This document shows, piece by piece, positions 26,618 through 35,187 of a stretch of DNA of 64,000 nucleotides (positions within the stretch are counted from its first letter, which is position 1; each line of letters starts with the position of its first letter). Source of the stretch: Streptomyces sp. NRRL S-337 (GTDB taxonomy: Bacteria > Actinomycetota > Actinomycetes > Streptomycetales > Streptomycetaceae). The translations under genes were made by a program, and so were the position numbers. The stretch covers positions 14,601 through 78,600 of the forward strand of contig NZ_JOIX01000036.1 in assembly GCF_000720175.1 (NCBI RefSeq), given 5' to 3'. The notes below the pieces were generated by a model. That model was not told the origin of the DNA and searched no databases. It worked only from the letters and a program-made list of their open reading frames with translations.

Positions 26618-27415
26618 ATGACGTCGTCCTCCGGCCCCTCCTCGCCGGGCCCCGACCGCGACAACCCGTTCGCGCCGCCACCGGCCGGCACCCCCGACCA
26701 GGAATGGCGGCCCCGGCACCCGGCCCCGTACGCCCAGGGCCAGGATCAGGCTCAGGGCCAGGATCAGGGAGAGGTGCAGGGGCAGGACGGCGGCGACCGG
26801 CCGCAGCCGGGACCGGACGAGCCGGCGCCGAGCTGGGGCAGCCAGTGGAGCTCCCGGCAGCCGGGCCGGCAGAGCGGCGGCTTCGGCACCCGCCCGGGCA
26901 ACCGCAACAACCAGCCCGGCGGCGGCCCCGGCGGCCCCGGCAACCTCCGCTGGGACCCCACCGACCCGGCCCAGCGCCGGGCCCGCTACGCCCTGCTGGC
27001 CGGCATGTGGGCGTTCTTCTTCGTACTCTTCAGCCTCTCCGAGGTCGCCCTGCTGCTCGGCGCGCTGGCGATCTACTGGGGCATCAGCGCGCTGCGCGCC
27101 AAGCCGGACCCGGCGAAGGCCACCGCGGCGGCGACCACCGCCGCCATGGAGGGCCGCCCCGCCCCCCACCGGCCGCCCGCCCAGGGCTCGCGCCCCGGCG
27201 CCCCGGCCACCACCCGGCCGCAGGTCACCGCCGCCGTCGGGGGCCTGGTGACCGCCTCGCTCGCGCTGATGCTGGTGGCCGCGACGTTCACCGTCCAGAT
27301 CGTCTACCGCGACTACTTCACCTGCGTGAACGACGCCCTGACGCAGTCGTCCGGCAAGTCCTGCGAGAAGCTCCTGCCGAAGCAGCTGCGGCCGCTGCTG
27401 AGCGTGGAGGAGTAA
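26618..27415 (+). CDS. membrane protein with long Gln/Gly/Pro-rich cytoplasmic tail
   Basis: This protein of about 265 residues from ATG 26618 has residues 1-125 disordered, with GQDQ repeats (AQGQDQAQGQDQGEVQGQDG) and Gly/Pro/Asn. A hydrophobic pair follows (about 131-160, YALLAGMWAFFFVLFSLSEVALLLGALAIYWG), then a basic/Pro linker, a third helix (about 205-228) and a C-terminal outer stretch with two Cys (TCVNDALTQSSGKSCEKLL). Start 26507 is an alternative. No known family function. The gene ends 30 nt before the convergent PerM-like gene. Confidence 0.65.
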   Translation: MTSSSGPSSPGPDRDNPFAPPPAGTPDQEWRPRHPAPYAQGQDQAQGQDQGEVQGQDGGDRPQPGPDEPAPSWGSQWSSRQPGRQSGGFGTRPGNRNNQPGGGPGGPGNLRWDPTDPAQRRARYALLAGMWAFFFVLFSLSEVALLLGALAIYWGISALRAKPDPAKATAAATTAAMEGRPAPHRPPAQGSRPGAPATTRPQVTAAVGGLVTASLALMLVAATFTVQIVYRDYFTCVNDALTQSSGKSCEKLLPKQLRPLLSVEE

Positions 27416-27444
27416 CCAGCGACCACGGCGATCGGCCCGGTCGC

Positions 27445-28992
27445 TCAGCCCCCGGGAGCCGCGGCGGCCGCCGCCTTGCCGTCAGCCGCCGCCTCCCCGT
27501 CGGCCGTCTCCTCCCCGTCGGCCGTCTCCTTGCCCTCGGCCGCCGGCTTTCCCTCTGCCGGCGCCTTCCGGTCCTTCGTCGTCTCCCCGTCCGTGGTCGC
27601 CTCCCCGCCCGTTGCCGCCTCCCCGTCGGTCGTCGCTTCCACGCCGTCCGCCGGTGCCGCTCCCCGGGCGCGCCGGAGCTGCCAGGAGCGCAGGGCGAGG
27701 GCGCCGGGGACGCCGGTGAGGGCGGTCCAGGCGGCCGCCGCGAGGCCGGTGCGCCAGCCGCTCGGGCCGAACGCGGCGAGCGCGCCGTGCCCCAGTGCCC
27801 CGCCGGCCAGGCCCGCCAGCACCGCCGCGCCGACGCCGCACAGCAGGGCCGCGAACGCCGCGACACCGGCCGTCCGCCGCCACGGCCAGGGCGCCGGCCA
27901 GGACTTCGACCAGGGCCCGTCCGCGGAACCAGAGTCGGTCGCCATACGGGCCACCGAACGGGCGAGCCAGATCCCGGCGGCCACCGGCAGCACGGCCACC
28001 GCCCAGGTCAGCGGCGTTCCCGGGCCCACCTCCGGCACCCCGCCGAGCAGCGGCAACCGGGGAACCGGGGGGTGCGCCGAGGCGCCCAGCGGGCCGATCG
28101 CGCTGCCCGCGCCCAGCGTGAACCCCGGCCCCAGCCCGTAGGCGGCGCCCCAGACCGCCGCGTTCGGGAGCAGCAGCAGACACAGCAGCAGCACCGTGGC
28201 ACGGCTCGCCCAGTCCGGTGCGAGCGTCAGCAGGTCGTGGCGCACCCGGCCGCCGTGCACCGCGAGCCCGACGAGGGTGAGCAGGGCGCCGCCCACCAGC
28301 AGCGCCACGAGGCCCGCGCCGGCGGCCCGGCGGGCGGCGGCGAGGCGGTTGCCGCCGAGGGCGGTCCGCAGTCGGCGCGGCACCCTCGCAAGGACCCGTC
28401 GGACGCCCTCGGGCAGCAGGGCGGCGCCGCCGTGCCCCAGGACCCGCCAGGTGGTGACGGCCATCGTGGTGACCGCGGTGCCCGGGACGTACAGCAGCGC
28501 GCTGAGCGGGTCGGCCGCCAGCCGGCCGACCGAGGCGTAGCCCAGGGCAGCGCCCGCGACCAGCAGATACCCGGTGAGCAGCGCGCCGAGCAGGGTCCGC
28601 GGCGCGGTCGGGCCGGCCGCCGGACCGGGGTCGTCCGCGGTGGCCAGGGTGTGCCGGGCGGCCCGGTGGAGCAGCCACACCGGCAGGACGGCGAGCAGCA
28701 GCGGAGTGAGCGCCACCGGTGCCGGAACGGCCGAGTGCGGCACGTCCCGCACGAGACCCCCGCCGTGCGCCAGCAGCCACAGGTCCGCGGCGAGGTGCAG
28801 CGCCCGGGACAGGCTGGTGTCGGGGTAGGGGGCGGCGACCCACAGCAGCAGCACCGCGACGGTCAGCGCGCCGAGGCCGAGGCCGGCGGCGGTCACCCCG
28901 CCGAGGAAGGCGGCGCCGAGCGCGGAGGAGGGCCGGGTCGCGGTCCGGCCGGACGGGGACCATGCGGGGCCGCTGCCGAGGTACTCGCTCAC
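27445..28992 (-). CDS. multi-pass membrane protein, DUF6350 / PerM-like
   Basis: This 515-residue protein starts at GTG 28992 and has about ten hydrophobic helices between residues 25 and 430, with Ala/Leu/Gly-rich composition. I recognise it as the actinobacterial DUF6350 family, often labelled cell division protein PerM. Loops contain [12 protein letters not shown] and [14 protein letters not shown]. The last 65 residues are a repetitive hydrophilic tail of Asp-Gly-Glu, Ala-Thr and Glu-Gly-Lys blocks. It starts about 108 nt from the divergent sigma-like gene. The membrane family is supported; the cell division link rests on family naming. Confidence 0.78.
   Translation of the reverse strand: MSEYLGSGPAWSPSGRTATRPSSALGAAFLGGVTAAGLGLGALTVAVLLLWVAAPYPDTSLSRALHLAADLWLLAHGGGLVRDVPHSAVPAPVALTPLLLAVLPVWLLHRAARHTLATADDPGPAAGPTAPRTLLGALLTGYLLVAGAALGYASVGRLAADPLSALLYVPGTAVTTMAVTTWRVLGHGGAALLPEGVRRVLARVPRRLRTALGGNRLAAARRAAGAGLVALLVGGALLTLVGLAVHGGRVRHDLLTLAPDWASRATVLLLCLLLLPNAAVWGAAYGLGPGFTLGAGSAIGPLGASAHPPVPRLPLLGGVPEVGPGTPLTWAVAVLPVAAGIWLARSVARMATDSGSADGPWSKSWPAPWPWRRTAGVAAFAALLCGVGAAVLAGLAGGALGHGALAAFGPSGWRTGLAAAAWTALTGVPGALALRSWQLRRARGAAPADGVEATTDGEAATGGEATTDGETTKDRKAPAEGKPAAEGKETADGEETADGEAAADGKAAAAAAPGG
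27477..27640. repeat. degenerate coding repeats in the DUF6350 C-terminal tail
   Basis: Short units such as CCTCCCCGTCGGCCGTCT recur with a period near 18 nt, then decay into 15- to 24-nt variants. They encode the (D/E)GE-A/T-rich tail. Confidence 0.65.
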
Positions 28993-29100
28993 GCCGCCAT
29001 GCTGCCAAGAAAGCGAATTTCCACCACGTACCGGCGAAATGATCGCCGTGTCGCACGTGTCGCGACTGATGCCGGTTTGCCGCTTTCCACACTGCTGTGC

Positions 29101-29949
29101 ATGACCGCGCACGCCTCCCCGCCCCCTGCCGGGCGGTCCCCCGCCGCCACCGCCTTCGACGCGCTGCACACCCGCCACGCCGCCGCCCTGACCCGGCAGG
29201 CGTACCTGCTCACCGGGCAGCCGCGGCTCGCCCGGCGGGCCGTGCGGCACGGCTTCCAGCTGGCCTGGCAGCGGTGGCCGGAGGTCGCGGTGGCCCCGGA
29301 TCCGGCAGCCTGGGTGCGGGCCGCGGTGTACGACCACGCGCTACGGCCGTGGCACCGCCTGGCGCCGGGAGGACGGACAGCCGGCTGCGCGGAGCTCCCG
29401 GACGACGCGGACCCTGCGCTGCGGGAGGCGATCACCACGCTGCCCGCCCCGTACCGGCGGGTGCTGCTGCACGACGGCCTCGGGCTCGGCCTCCACGCGA
29501 CCGCCGCCGAGGTCGAGGCCACCACCCGGGCCGCGGCCGGAAGGCTCACCCACGCCCGGGACCTGCTCGCCGCCCGGCTGCCCGAGCTGGGTCTCGCCGG
29601 GCAGCCGCCGACGCGGCAGGGCGCGATCCTGCGGGACCGGCTGGCCGCCCTCCTCGCCGGCCCGGCGGACGACGGACCCGCCACCGGGGAGCCGCCGCCG
29701 ACCGGTGCACAGGTACGGGCCGGCGGCGAGCGCAGCGCCCGCCGGACGACCCGGGCCGCGTTCGGGCTGACCGGACTGTTCGCGCTGGTCACCCTGTCCG
29801 TCGCGGTCGCCACGCCGGACCACTACGCCGGGCCGCCGGTACCGCCCGTCGCGCAGGCACCGGCCACCCGGCATCCCGGGTCCGACACGAACCGGGCCGT
29901 GCACCGCACCCATCCGGACCAGGCCCGGCTCCTGCCCGAGGTGCGCTGA
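29101..29949 (+). CDS. degenerate sigma-factor-like protein with one membrane helix
   Basis: This 282-residue protein has residues 15-95 resembling region 2 of an ECF sigma factor ([41 protein letters not shown]). Residues 105-165 resemble a region 4 that has lost most of its recognition-helix sequence. A long Pro/Gly linker and a hydrophobic helix (about 225-245, [17 protein letters not shown]) follow. A membrane helix is not a sigma feature, so this is more likely a sigma-derived regulator. No clear ribosome binding site precedes the ATG, so the message may be leaderless. It is convergent with sucD. Confidence 0.65.
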   Translation: MTAHASPPPAGRSPAATAFDALHTRHAAALTRQAYLLTGQPRLARRAVRHGFQLAWQRWPEVAVAPDPAAWVRAAVYDHALRPWHRLAPGGRTAGCAELPDDADPALREAITTLPAPYRRVLLHDGLGLGLHATAAEVEATTRAAAGRLTHARDLLAARLPELGLAGQPPTRQGAILRDRLAALLAGPADDGPATGEPPPTGAQVRAGGERSARRTTRAAFGLTGLFALVTLSVAVATPDHYAGPPVPPVAQAPATRHPGSDTNRAVHRTHPDQARLLPEVR

Positions 29950-29967
29950 CCGGCCCCCGGAAACGGG

Positions 29968-30002
29968 CGCGGGCCCGCACCCACCAGGGGTACGGGCCCG
30001 CG
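29968..30002. terminator. terminator between sigma-like gene and sucD
   Basis: A perfect 10-bp stem (CGCGGGCCCG at 29968-29977, complement 29993-30002) has a 15-nt loop. It lies between convergent genes. Confidence 0.75.
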
Positions 30003-30095
30003 TCCGGTTTCACGGCGAGCACTGCGCCGCAGGACGGGTCCGGCGGTGCCGACGCCGCGCAGGCCGGCAGAAACGTCTGCCGGGCTCGGCCGAGG

Positions 30096-30980
30096 TCAGC
30101 CGACGAGGATCTCGCGGGCCAGCCGCGCGGTCTCCGACGGGGTCTTGCCGACCTTGACGCCGGCGGCCTCCAGGGCCTCCTTCTTCGCCTGGGCGGTGCC
30201 GGAGGAGCCGGAGACGATGGCGCCGGCGTGGCCCATGGTCTTGCCCTCGGGCGCGGTGAAGCCCGCGACGTAGCCGACGACCGGCTTGGTGACGTTGGCC
30301 TTGATGAAGTCGGCCGCACGCTCCTCGGCGTCGCCGCCGATCTCGCCGATCATCACGATCAGGTCGGTCTCCGGGTCGGCCTCGAACGCGGCGAGCGCGT
30401 CGATGTGCGTGGTGCCGATGACCGGGTCACCGCCGATGCCGACGGCCGACGAGAAGCCGATGTCGCGCAGCTCGTACATCATCTGGTAGGTCAGCGTGCC
30501 GGACTTCGACACCAGGCCGATGCGGCCGGGCTTGGTGATGTCGCCCGGGATGATGCCGGCGTTGGACTGGCCGGGGGTGATCAGGCCGGGGCAGTTCGGG
30601 CCGATGATGCGGGTCTTGTTGCCCTTGGCCTTCGCGTACGCCCAGAAGGCAGCGGAGTCGTGGACCGCGATGCCCTCGGTGATCACGACGGCCAGCGGGA
30701 TCTCGGCGTCGATCGCCTCGACGACGGCGGCCTTGGCGAAGGCCGGCGGGACGAAGAGCACGGAGACGTCGGCGCCCGTCTTCTCCATCGCTTCCTTGAC
30801 GGAGCCGAAGACCGGGACCTCGGTGCCGTCGAAGTCGACGGAGGTGCCGGCCTTGCGCGGGTTGACACCGCCGACGATGTTGGTGCCGTCACCGAGCATC
30901 AGCTTGGTGTGCTTCATGCCAGTGGCACCGGTCATGCCCTGGACGATGACCTTGCTTTCCTTGGTGAGGAAGATAGCCAT
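30096..30980 (-). CDS. sucD: succinyl-CoA synthetase alpha subunit
   Basis: This 294-residue subunit binds CoA and carries the phosphohistidine. Visible features are the N-terminal [38 protein letters not shown], the Rossmann region, and the active-site His in [12 protein letters not shown]. Together with SucC it converts succinyl-CoA, NDP and phosphate to succinate and NTP in the TCA cycle. It follows sucC by 23 nt in the same operon and a terminator lies downstream. Standard length, all signatures intact. Confidence 0.98.
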   Translation of the reverse strand: MAIFLTKESKVIVQGMTGATGMKHTKLMLGDGTNIVGGVNPRKAGTSVDFDGTEVPVFGSVKEAMEKTGADVSVLFVPPAFAKAAVVEAIDAEIPLAVVITEGIAVHDSAAFWAYAKAKGNKTRIIGPNCPGLITPGQSNAGIIPGDITKPGRIGLVSKSGTLTYQMMYELRDIGFSSAVGIGGDPVIGTTHIDALAAFEADPETDLIVMIGEIGGDAEERAADFIKANVTKPVVGYVAGFTAPEGKTMGHAGAIVSGSSGTAQAKKEALEAAGVKVGKTPSETARLAREILVG

Positions 30981-31003
30981 GGTTGTTAGTGTCCTCGTCC
31001 CTC

Positions 31004-32179
31004 TTACTTAGCGGCCAGCTCGGCGGCCTTGTCGGCCGCGCCGTCCATGGTGTCCACGCGCTGCACCAGCGGGTGGTTGGCCTCCGACAGGATCTGGCGG
31101 CCCAGCTCCGCGTTGTTGCCGTCGAGGCGCACGACCAGGGGCTTGGTGACCTCTTCGCCCTTGGACTTGAGCAGCTCCAGGGCCTGCACGATGCCCTTGG
31201 CGACCTCGTCACAGGCGGTGATGCCACCGAAGACGTTGACGAACACGGACTTCACGTCCGGGTCGCCGAGGATGATCTCCAGGCCGTTCGCCATGACCTC
31301 GGCGGAGGCACCGCCGCCGATGTCGAGGAAGTTGGCGGGCTTGACGTTGTTGTGCTTCTCGCCGGCGTAGGCGACGACGTCCAGGGTGCTCATGACGAGA
31401 CCCGCGCCGTTGCCGATGATGCCGACCTGGCCGTCGAGCTTGACGTAGTTCAGACCCTTGGCCTTGGCGGCAGCCTCGAGCGGGTTGGCTGCGTCCTTGT
31501 CCTCCAGGGCCTCGTGCTCCGGCTGGCGGAACTCGGCGTTGGCGTCCAGGGACACCTTGCCGTCGAGGGCGATGACGTCACCGCTGGCGACCTTGGCGAG
31601 CGGGTTGACCTCGACGAGGAGCGCGTCCTCGGCGATGAAGGTCTTCCACAGGGTCACCATGACCTCGGCGACCTTCTCGGCGACCTCGGCCGGGAACTGC
31701 GCCTGCGCGACGATCTCGCGGGCCTTCTCGATGGAGACGCCCTCGTTGGCGTCGACCGGGACCTTGGCGAGCTTCTCGGGGGTCGTCGCGGCGACCTCCT
31801 CGATGTCCATGCCACCGGCGACCGAGGCCATGGCCAGGAAGGTGCGGTTGGTGCGGTCGAGGAGGTACGAGACGTAGTACTCCTCGGCGATCTCCGGCGC
31901 GGTCTCGGCGATCATCACCTTGTGGACCGTGTGGCCCTTGATGTCCATGCCGAGGATGTCCGTCGCGCGGGCGACGGCCTCGTCCGGGGTCGCGGCCAGC
32001 TTGACGCCACCGGCCTTGCCGCGGCCGCCGACCTTCACCTGCGCCTTGACGACGGACTTGCCGCCCAGCCGCTCGGTCGCCTCGCGGGCCGCCTCAGGCG
32101 TGTCGATGACTTCACCGGCCAGCACCGGTACACCGTGCTTGGCGAAGAGGTCCCTCGCCTGGTACTCGAACAGGTCCAC
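31004..32179 (-). CDS. sucC: succinyl-CoA synthetase beta subunit
   Basis: This 391-residue ATP-grasp subunit has the N-terminal [19 protein letters not shown], the grasp segment [36 protein letters not shown] for metal and nucleotide, [13 protein letters not shown] and the C-terminal [20 protein letters not shown] phosphate-binding loop. It supplies the nucleotide site of the TCA-cycle enzyme, with SucD just downstream. A Crp-like box lies about 200 nt upstream. Confidence 0.98.
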   Translation of the reverse strand: MDLFEYQARDLFAKHGVPVLAGEVIDTPEAAREATERLGGKSVVKAQVKVGGRGKAGGVKLAATPDEAVARATDILGMDIKGHTVHKVMIAETAPEIAEEYYVSYLLDRTNRTFLAMASVAGGMDIEEVAATTPEKLAKVPVDANEGVSIEKAREIVAQAQFPAEVAEKVAEVMVTLWKTFIAEDALLVEVNPLAKVASGDVIALDGKVSLDANAEFRQPEHEALEDKDAANPLEAAAKAKGLNYVKLDGQVGIIGNGAGLVMSTLDVVAYAGEKHNNVKPANFLDIGGGASAEVMANGLEIILGDPDVKSVFVNVFGGITACDEVAKGIVQALELLKSKGEEVTKPLVVRLDGNNAELGRQILSEANHPLVQRVDTMDGAADKAAELAAK

Positions 32180-32375
32180 GCGCGTCCGTCCCTTGTCTTC
32201 TCAGAATCGCCGTAGTGATCGCGGTTCGTTGTCTGCGATGGGCGTGCCGCGAAGGGCAACGTGACGGCGCTGTCACAGGGGAGGCGTATACACGGTGTCC
32301 GGATACGCGGCATGTCCGTCTCGCAGGTTATCGCCGCAGGACTTGAGGTCCTAAATCGCAGATCACACTCCAGCG

Positions 32376-32389
32376 GTGATTACGGTCAC
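32376..32389. promoter_or_regulatory. Crp-like binding box upstream of sucCD
   Basis: GTGATTACGGTCAC fits the Streptomyces Crp consensus GTG-N6-GNCAC and lies about 197 nt upstream of the sucC start. Confidence 0.35.
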
Positions 32390-32677
32390 AGATCCTTTGG
32401 CCACGCTCGGTCCCCACCCGGTTTTCGACATGTGGATCATGGAACGAGACCGTTCCGCGGCCGGACTCCCCCGCGCTCTCAACTCCCTGCTCTGCTCGGC
32501 GAGTTGGCGGCTCAGGCGGGAGGAAGGTACCACCGGAGACCGGGCGGCCGGAGCTTCGTCGCCCTCACGGCCCTCCTCCCCTTTTTCTCGTTTTTATCGA
32601 TTTCCGCGATTTCACGGTGCGCTCACCCGCCCGTACCGGTGTTTATGCCGAAGCTTCCCGCCCCCGGAACACACGGA

Positions 32678-32714
32678 AGCCGGGCGGTCCTCCCCCACAG
32701 AGGACCGCCCGGCT
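32678..32714 (-). terminator. terminator of the 342-residue secreted protein gene
   Basis: A perfect 14-bp stem (AGCCGGGCGGTCCT at 32678-32691, complement at 32701-32714) has a 9-nt loop, about 100 nt past the stop codon. Confidence 0.85.
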
Positions 32715-32716
32715 GT

Positions 32717-32767
32717 TCCGGGGTGCTCCGGTGCTGTTCCGGTGGTGTTCCGGTGCTGCTCCGGTGC
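32717..32767. repeat. 11-nt tandem repeats next to the terminator
   Basis: TCCGGTGCTGT-type units repeat at 32727, 32738, 32749 and 32760 (the last partial), preceded by a 10-nt variant at 32717. They lie in the 3' untranslated part of the secreted-protein gene. Confidence 0.7.
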
Positions 32768-32811
32768 CCGGCCGCCGCCGCGGCCGGAACCGGTGAATCG
32801 CCCTACCGGCC

Positions 32812-33840
32812 TCAGACGCCCTGAACCGGGAGGACCGGCAGCGCCGGGAGCGCCGGGATGCCGGCGGCATCGGTCAGGTCACCGGGCACGGCCGGGACGG
32901 CCTGCGCCGGGGCCGCGCCCCGCACACCGGCGACGGCCTGGGTCGCGGTGGCCCTGCCATCGGTCACGACGACGGTGACCAGGCCCTCGGCGAACGGGGT
33001 GGCGGCCGCGCCCGTACCCCGCGCGAACAGCTGCGCACGGCCACCGGCCATGGTCGCGAACGGAACGGTCCGGCCGGCCGCGTCATCGGCGAGCCGGCCC
33101 GCGCCACCGGCCGCGCCCTGGGCGACCGGCACGACCTTGACGACGACCCGGCGGGCGACCGGCGGCAGCACATCGGCGGCGGCCCCGTCGACGACCGGGC
33201 GGGCGGTGGCGAGCCCGGCCCGGGCCTGCTGCGTCAGCTGCTCGGGACGGGTGCCGGCACCGGCCTGCCCGGCCAGCAGGTTGTCGGCGGACCCGGGGGC
33301 CCTGGACAGCGACGGGGCGGCAGGCAGCGTGCCGTCCGCGAAGCCGCGGGCCGCACCGAGGCCCGCGGCACCGGCGGTCTTCTCGACGGCCTTCAGGGCC
33401 TTCTTCGCCTGCTTGGCCTTCGTGGCCTGCTTGGCCTGCTTGGCCTTCGTGACCTGCTCGGTCTGCTTGGTGGGCTGCGCGTCGGCGGCCTTGGTCAGCA
33501 GTCCGGTGCCGGGCGTGGGCAGCCCCTGGGTGGGCACCCCGCCGCCGAGGACGCCGGTGGCCTGGCCCGCCACGTCGCCCACGGTCTTCTGCGCGGTGCC
33601 GGTGGCGGTGCGGATGGCGGTGCGGGTGGCAGTGCCGGTGGTGGTGCCTGCGGTCTTGGTCGCCGTACCGGTCACGTCGCCGGTGGGCAGCTGCTGGGCG
33701 GCGCCGGTCACCGCGCCGGTGGCGGGCAGTTCCGGGGTGCCGACGGGCAGTTCGGCCGCGTTGGCGGCGACCGACCCCAAGGCCCACAGGCCGGTGGCGG
33801 CAGCGGCGACGACGACCGCACGACGGATGTTCGTACGCAT
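32812..33840 (-). CDS. secreted Ala/Thr/Lys repeat-rich protein
   Basis: This 342-residue protein has a signal peptide (MRTNIRRAVVVAAAATGLWALGSVAANA, cut near residue 28). The mature chain is low-complexity: Thr/Gly/Ala repeats such as GTATRTAIRTATGTAQK (about 55-85), then a strongly basic run TKAKQAKQATKAKQAKKALKAVEK (about 127-150). A more ordinary Ala/Val-rich C-terminal half follows, without Cys. No enzyme or anchor motif is recognised. A structural or wall-associated role is a guess. AAGGA precedes the ATG. It follows another secreted protein gene on the same strand, with a 93-nt gap, and has its own terminator. Confidence 0.75.
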   Translation of the reverse strand: MRTNIRRAVVVAAAATGLWALGSVAANAAELPVGTPELPATGAVTGAAQQLPTGDVTGTATKTAGTTTGTATRTAIRTATGTAQKTVGDVAGQATGVLGGGVPTQGLPTPGTGLLTKAADAQPTKQTEQVTKAKQAKQATKAKQAKKALKAVEKTAGAAGLGAARGFADGTLPAAPSLSRAPGSADNLLAGQAGAGTRPEQLTQQARAGLATARPVVDGAAADVLPPVARRVVVKVVPVAQGAAGGAGRLADDAAGRTVPFATMAGGRAQLFARGTGAAATPFAEGLVTVVVTDGRATATQAVAGVRGAAPAQAVPAVPGDLTDAAGIPALPALPVLPVQGV

Positions 33841-33933
33841 GGAAGTGAAGTCCTTTGAATTCAGGAGGGTGTGAAGGGCAGACCTGTCCCGCCCCCGCGC
33901 GGCAGGTCCGGTCGAGACGCGGAGCGGTCTGCC

Positions 33934-35034
33934 CTAGCCCGGGAATTCGAGGATTTCTTCGGCCCGGCGGCGCGTCGGGGCACCGTCGGCCGTGCGGACG
34001 CCACCGGGCAGCAGCCGGAAGCGCGGTGTGTCCGCCGGTGCGGCGGCGTGCTGGTCCCCGCCGCGGGGACCCTGCTGATCGCCGGCGGAGTGCGGGGCAG
34101 GCGCCGTCGGGCCCTGCGGGAGCTGCTGCTCCGGCAGGCCGGGGCGGTCCGCGTCGCGCTGACCGGAGACGGCGGACGGCAGGTCCGGGGCGGCCTGCTG
34201 GGCCTCCCCCTGGATGCAGTGCGCCGGCGGGACGACGGCGAAGCCGCCGGCCGGAGCCGCGATCCGCGCATGCGACGGCCGGTCGCCGCCGGTCACACCA
34301 CCACCGGTCACACCATCACCGTGCGGCAAGCCGCCGCCGTGGCCGGGCCGGCCCGGGTGCTCGACGGACGGCAGCTGTACGGGCAGCGCACCGCCGAACG
34401 CGTCGCCGATCTCGCCCACGGCACCGGTCACCGGGCGGGTGACCGGCCCGGTCTGCTCGGCGGCGGGCCGTACGGCGTAGGCGAGTTCGTTGCCGGCGGT
34501 GTCCGTGGGCTCGGTGACCCGGGCGCCGGCTGTGGCGCCCTCCTGCTCGACGGCCGTACCGGAGCCGGCCGAGCGGTGCGCCCAGCACTCCTGGTCCACG
34601 CGCTCGGCCGCCCCGTACCGGGTGGCGGCCCGGTACGGGGTCCGGTCCGCGGGCGACCGGTCCGTGCTGGTCCGATCTGCGGCGGTCCGGTCAGTGGTGC
34701 CCGCGCTCCGGTCCGTGGCGGTCCGGTCCGTGGCGGTCCGGTCTGCGGTGGTCCGCTCGCGGGCGGTCGACGCCTGCGTGCGCGTCTGTGTGTGCGTGGG
34801 CGCCTGCATGTGCGCCCGCGTGTGCGTCTGCTTCTGCGCCGGGGACGTGGTCCCGGACGGGGTCGGCGAGCCGGCACGGTCGTCGGCATGGGCGCCGGGT
34901 CCGAAGGCGAAGCCGAGTACGGCGAAGCCCACCAGGAAGAGCCCCGCCACCAGCGCGCGCCGCACGGCCACCGTGCGCGACAGGCGCACAGGTCCGGGCA
35001 GAGCGAACGCAGCAGACAAGGAGGGGCCTCCCAT
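33934..35034 (-). CDS. secreted Thr/Asp/Arg repeat protein
   Basis: From ATG 35034 the protein has 366 residues. The signal peptide is long (about 20-50, VRRALVAGLFLVGFAVLGFAFGPGAHA). The mature part first has Thr/His/Gln repeats, then repeats of the type T-A-D-R-T-A-T-D-R-T (about 90-130). A mixed Gly/Pro/Glu region follows, with two isolated Cys. No membrane anchor or sorting signal is evident at the C-terminus. The start has no strong ribosome binding site and is uncertain. It lies upstream of the other secreted repeat protein. No family is recognised. Confidence 0.62.
   Translation of the reverse strand: MGGPSLSAAFALPGPVRLSRTVAVRRALVAGLFLVGFAVLGFAFGPGAHADDRAGSPTPSGTTSPAQKQTHTRAHMQAPTHTQTRTQASTARERTTADRTATDRTATDRSAGTTDRTAADRTSTDRSPADRTPYRAATRYGAAERVDQECWAHRSAGSGTAVEQEGATAGARVTEPTDTAGNELAYAVRPAAEQTGPVTRPVTGAVGEIGDAFGGALPVQLPSVEHPGRPGHGGGLPHGDGVTGGGVTGGDRPSHARIAAPAGGFAVVPPAHCIQGEAQQAAPDLPSAVSGQRDADRPGLPEQQLPQGPTAPAPHSAGDQQGPRGGDQHAAAPADTPRFRLLPGGVRTADGAPTRRRAEEILEFPG
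34640..34755. repeat. 15-nt coding repeats (T-A-D-R-T type)
   Basis: Three adjacent 15-nt units at 34710-34754 (GGTCCGTGGCGGTCC and variants), with more degenerate copies down to 34640, encode the T-(A/S)-D-R-(T/S) repeats of the secreted protein. Confidence 0.8.
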
Positions 35035-35187
35035 ACGGACACCGGGCTGGAGGTACCGCCCAGCGGTAGCTTGGGGAAGGGACACCCGGGCATAAGCCTC
35101 GGGGTCACCCACATCGCGGGCGATCGAGCGATGTCCTGATCCTTGCACGAATCGCCAGGTGCCCTGCAACTCCTTCCGGCGCGCCTG

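Larger units (their letters stand above)
32180..32811. other. long leader region of sucC
   Basis: 632 nt without a convincing gene. From sucC outward it holds an inverted repeat GTGAC-N6-GTCAC (32261-32276), AGGAC-N5-GTCCT (32338-32352), a Crp-like GTG-N6-GNCAC box (32376-32389), an unusually AT-rich stretch (about 32578-32620), and then the terminator and 11-nt repeats of the secreted-protein gene on the far side. Plus-strand open frames here have low-complexity products and no ribosome binding site. Confidence 0.5.

Noticed and set aside
25672..29100. A very long plus-strand frame from purN to the sigma-like gene
   Set aside because: Only its last part (from ATG 29101) resembles a protein; the rest runs through purN antisense, the membrane gene in another frame and the DUF6350 gene.
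32261..32824. 187-codon plus-strand frame upstream of sucC
   Set aside because: No ribosome binding site, simple Pro/Gly/Ser composition at its end, and it runs through a terminator and 11-nt repeats.
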